Of a DNA stretch of 7,063 nucleotides, positions 5,332 through 7,063 are shown one piece after another. Source of the DNA: Alphaproteobacteria bacterium (GTDB taxonomy: Bacteria; Pseudomonadota; Alphaproteobacteria; ATCC43930; CGMCC-115725). The DNA is taken from contig JASHUW010000042.1 in assembly GCA_030039815.1 (NCBI GenBank), forward strand, positions 1-7,063, written 5' to 3'. Under the pieces are notes generated by a model that was not told the origin of the DNA, searched no databases, and saw only the letters and a list, made by a program, of their open reading frames with translations. Position 1 is the stretch's first letter. Each line of letters opens with the position of its first letter. The translations under genes and the position numbers were made by a program.

Positions 5332-7063
5332 TCAGCCGAGCATCTCCAAGCCGCTCGATAGCACCACCCTGGCGTCGCCGACGCGCCGCGTGACGCCGAT
5401 CCGATCGAGATATTCGAGGACTTCGATCGTCAAGTTGCGTCCGACGCCCGAGCGTTCCTTGAACGAAGCGGCGGTGAAGAATCCCCCCGGGTCGCTGTCG
5501 GCAAGCTCTTGAGCGATGCCAGCAAGCCGCGCCACGGTCGCAGGCAGGAAATAGCGGTTGGCGGCGATCGGCGCGACGCGGCCGAAGCGCTCGTAGCGCT
5601 TCATGAGCCGCATCGCCGCCTCGGGCTGCAGGCCGAGGGCCTCGGCAACCTCCCGCACCCGGGGCGGCCGGAGATCGGCCACCGCGAGCAGCGGCTCGAC
5701 CCGCTGCCAGAGCCGCTCGTCCTCGCGGCTAAGGCGCGGCTGATGGCTCGGCAGGCGCAGCATGGCGCCATCGCGCACGATCTGCCCATTCGCGATCGCC
5801 GCGGTGAGAGCGGCCTCGAGTACCGGCGCCGGCGCTGCGGCGCGCAGCCGGCGCAGCAACGCGGGACGGACGACACCCAGCGCGTCCGGTTCGGCGCGAT
5901 GCAGCTCGGCCAGCGCCTCGGCCAGCTGCGGGCTCAGCGCGGCGAGGTATGCCTCGGTCGCGGCATAGGGATCGCGTGCCTCGCCGGGCGACAGAAACCC
6001 GCCGGCCGCGACCAGCTCCTGCGCCTGGTCGAGGGTCAAGTTGCGGCCGAGCGCAAACGGCGCCAGCGCAACGACGCCGTTGAGGCGCAGCAGCTCTTCG
6101 AGCGCGGTACCGGCATCGGTTTCCCGCAGCGCGGCCAGCGTCGCGAGGCGTTCGGGCCGCGCCCGGCCACGGCGCGGCGGAAACGGGTCGACAACCCGAC
6201 CGCCCGCCAGCGTGCGCAGCGCGCCGTGATCGCGCAGCACCACCCGGTCGCCCCACAGCGCGCCGATCGGCCGGTCGAGATCGAGCTGCGCGAAGCCCTC
6301 TTCGCCCGGCCCGAGAGAACTTTGGCCGAGCACCGCGGCGCGCCCGACGCGATCCTCGGTACCGAGATGCACATGCACCGGCAGCCCCGACCGCAGCGGC
6401 GTCGGCGCCGCGCGCGACAGGCGCAGCGTCACGTCGATGCGACCGGTGGGCGCGTGCAATTCCGGCGCGACCAGCCAGTCGCCGCGGCCCGGTTCCGCGC
6501 CGTCCGGGAAGCTGCCGACGATATTGACGGCGCAGCGATCGCCGGCCACGGCGCGTTCAACCGGGCGGTTGTGGGCGTGGACGCCGCGCACCCTCACTTC
6601 GATCCCGCGCGGGCTGAGCAGCAACCGGTCGCCCGGCGCGACGCTGCCGCTCGCCGCCGTGCCCGTCGCCACCGTGCCGATGCCGGGCAGCGAGAAGACG
6701 CGGTCGATCGGCAGGCGAAACCGTCCCCGGGGCGGCTTGCCGACGCGGGCGCGATCGGCCGCGGCGGCGCGCTCCGACAGATGCGCCGATAGCGCGGCGA
6801 TGCCGTCGCCGGCGCGGCTCGACACCGCGAAGATCGGCGCATTCGCATAGCCCGACGCGGCGAGCAACGCCGTCACCTCGGCCGTGACCTCGCTGCATCG
6901 GGCCGTGTCGACACGATCGATCTTGGTCACCACCCCAGTCACCTCGGCGACGCCGATCAGATCGAGGATGTCGAGGTGCTCCAGCGTCTGCGGCTTTGGC
7001 CCGTCATCCGCGGCGACGATCAGCAGCACCCGATCGATCGACAGCACACCGGCCAGCATGTTG
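5332..7063 (-). CDS. selB: Selenocysteine-specific translation elongation factor SelB (N-terminus cut by window edge)
   Basis: SelB is a GTPase that binds Sec-tRNA(Sec) and the SECIS hairpin in mRNA so that UGA is read as selenocysteine. The frame runs off the right edge; the first visible residues (N-M-L-A-G-V) follow the G3 VPGHE region, so roughly the first 70-80 residues with the P-loop are missing. Counting from Met at 7059: GTPase G4 motif TKID at 45-48 and G5-like SSRAG at 80-84; the domain II beta-barrel around FSLPGIGTVATGTAASGSVAPGD; domain III; then four C-terminal winged-helix domains. The last of these (about 525-575) has FKERSGVGRNLTIEVLEYLD and GVTRR, matching the RNA-binding WH4 of E. 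coli SelB. The stop is TGA at 5334-5332. It is followed after 39 bases by the B2-like gene. A selA or fdhE gene might lie upstream, outside the window. Confidence 0.97.
   Translation of the reverse strand, partial: NMLAGVLSIDRVLLIVAADDGPKPQTLEHLDILDLIGVAEVTGVVTKIDRVDTARCSEVTAEVTALLAASGYANAPIFAVSSRAGDGIAALSAHLSERAAAADRARVGKPPRGRFRLPIDRVFSLPGIGTVATGTAASGSVAPGDRLLLSPRGIEVRVRGVHAHNRPVERAVAGDRCAVNIVGSFPDGAEPGRGDWLVAPELHAPTGRIDVTLRLSRAAPTPLRSGLPVHVHLGTEDRVGRAAVLGQSSLGPGEEGFAQLDLDRPIGALWGDRVVLRDHGALRTLAGGRVVDPFPPRRGRARPERLATLAALRETDAGTALEELLRLNGVVALAPFALGRNLTLDQAQELVAAGGFLSPGEARDPYAATEAYLAALSPQLAEALAELHRAEPDALGVVRPALLRRLRAAAPAPVLEAALTAAIANGQIVRDGAMLRLPSHQPRLSREDERLWQRVEPLLAVADLRPPRVREVAEALGLQPEAAMRLMKRYERFGRVAPIAANRYFLPATVARLAGIAQELADSDPGGFFTAASFKERSGVGRNLTIEVLEYLDRIGVTRRVGDARVVLSSGLEMLG

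Noticed and set aside
5509..6792. A 427-codon open frame on the + strand, antisense to selB
   Set aside because: Its translation is dominated by Arg, Gln and Ala without recognisable domains, and it lies fully opposite a well-supported selB. Long antisense frames are expected in GC-rich coding DNA.

Overview
The window is GC-rich, densely packed bacterial DNA. It looks like an alphaproteobacterium; this is inferred from the gene families and their similarity as I remember them, and no rRNA or other strong taxonomic marker is present. It carries formate dehydrogenase maturation genes, a serine tRNA, a complete set of cytochrome bo3-type quinol oxidase structural genes, a lasso-peptide B2-like protein gene, and most of a gene for the selenocysteine elongation factor SelB.

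Layout. Positions 1-444 (+) are the end of a formate dehydrogenase operon: the 3' part of fdhD (called fdsC in fds operons), overlapping the small delta-subunit gene fdsD by 11 bases. A tRNA-Ser(CGA) gene follows at 524-615, with a possible promoter before it and a hairpin terminator after it. The region 616-906 has no gene and is the leader of the oxidase operon. It contains a perfect 10-bp dyad that overlaps a possible -35 box. Positions 907-4793 (+) are cyoA-cyoB-cyoC-cyoD, whose genes abut or overlap (1 base between A and B, ATGA overlap between B and C, TGATG-type overlap between C and D). On the opposite strand, converging on cyoD with only 22 bases between stops, lies a 158-codon B2-type transglutaminase-fold gene (4816-5292). 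Upstream of it on the same strand is selB (5332 to beyond the right edge).

How the genes fit together. FdhD/FdsC and FdsD serve a molybdenum- or tungsten-containing NAD-dependent formate dehydrogenase whose catalytic subunits would lie to the left. CyoABCD oxidises ubiquinol and reduces oxygen to water while pumping protons. CyoA lacks the CuA ligands, and CyoB keeps every heme, CuB, proton-channel and quinol-site residue I checked, at the same residue numbers as in E. coli. SelB delivers selenocysteinyl-tRNA to UGA codons, so a selenoprotein, classically a formate dehydrogenase, is expected elsewhere in the genome. The heme O synthase gene cyoE is not next to cyoD.

I see no wholly new multi-gene system. 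The least explained item is the B2-like gene, which has no lasso precursor, B1 or cyclase partner in view and sits 39 bases downstream of selB.
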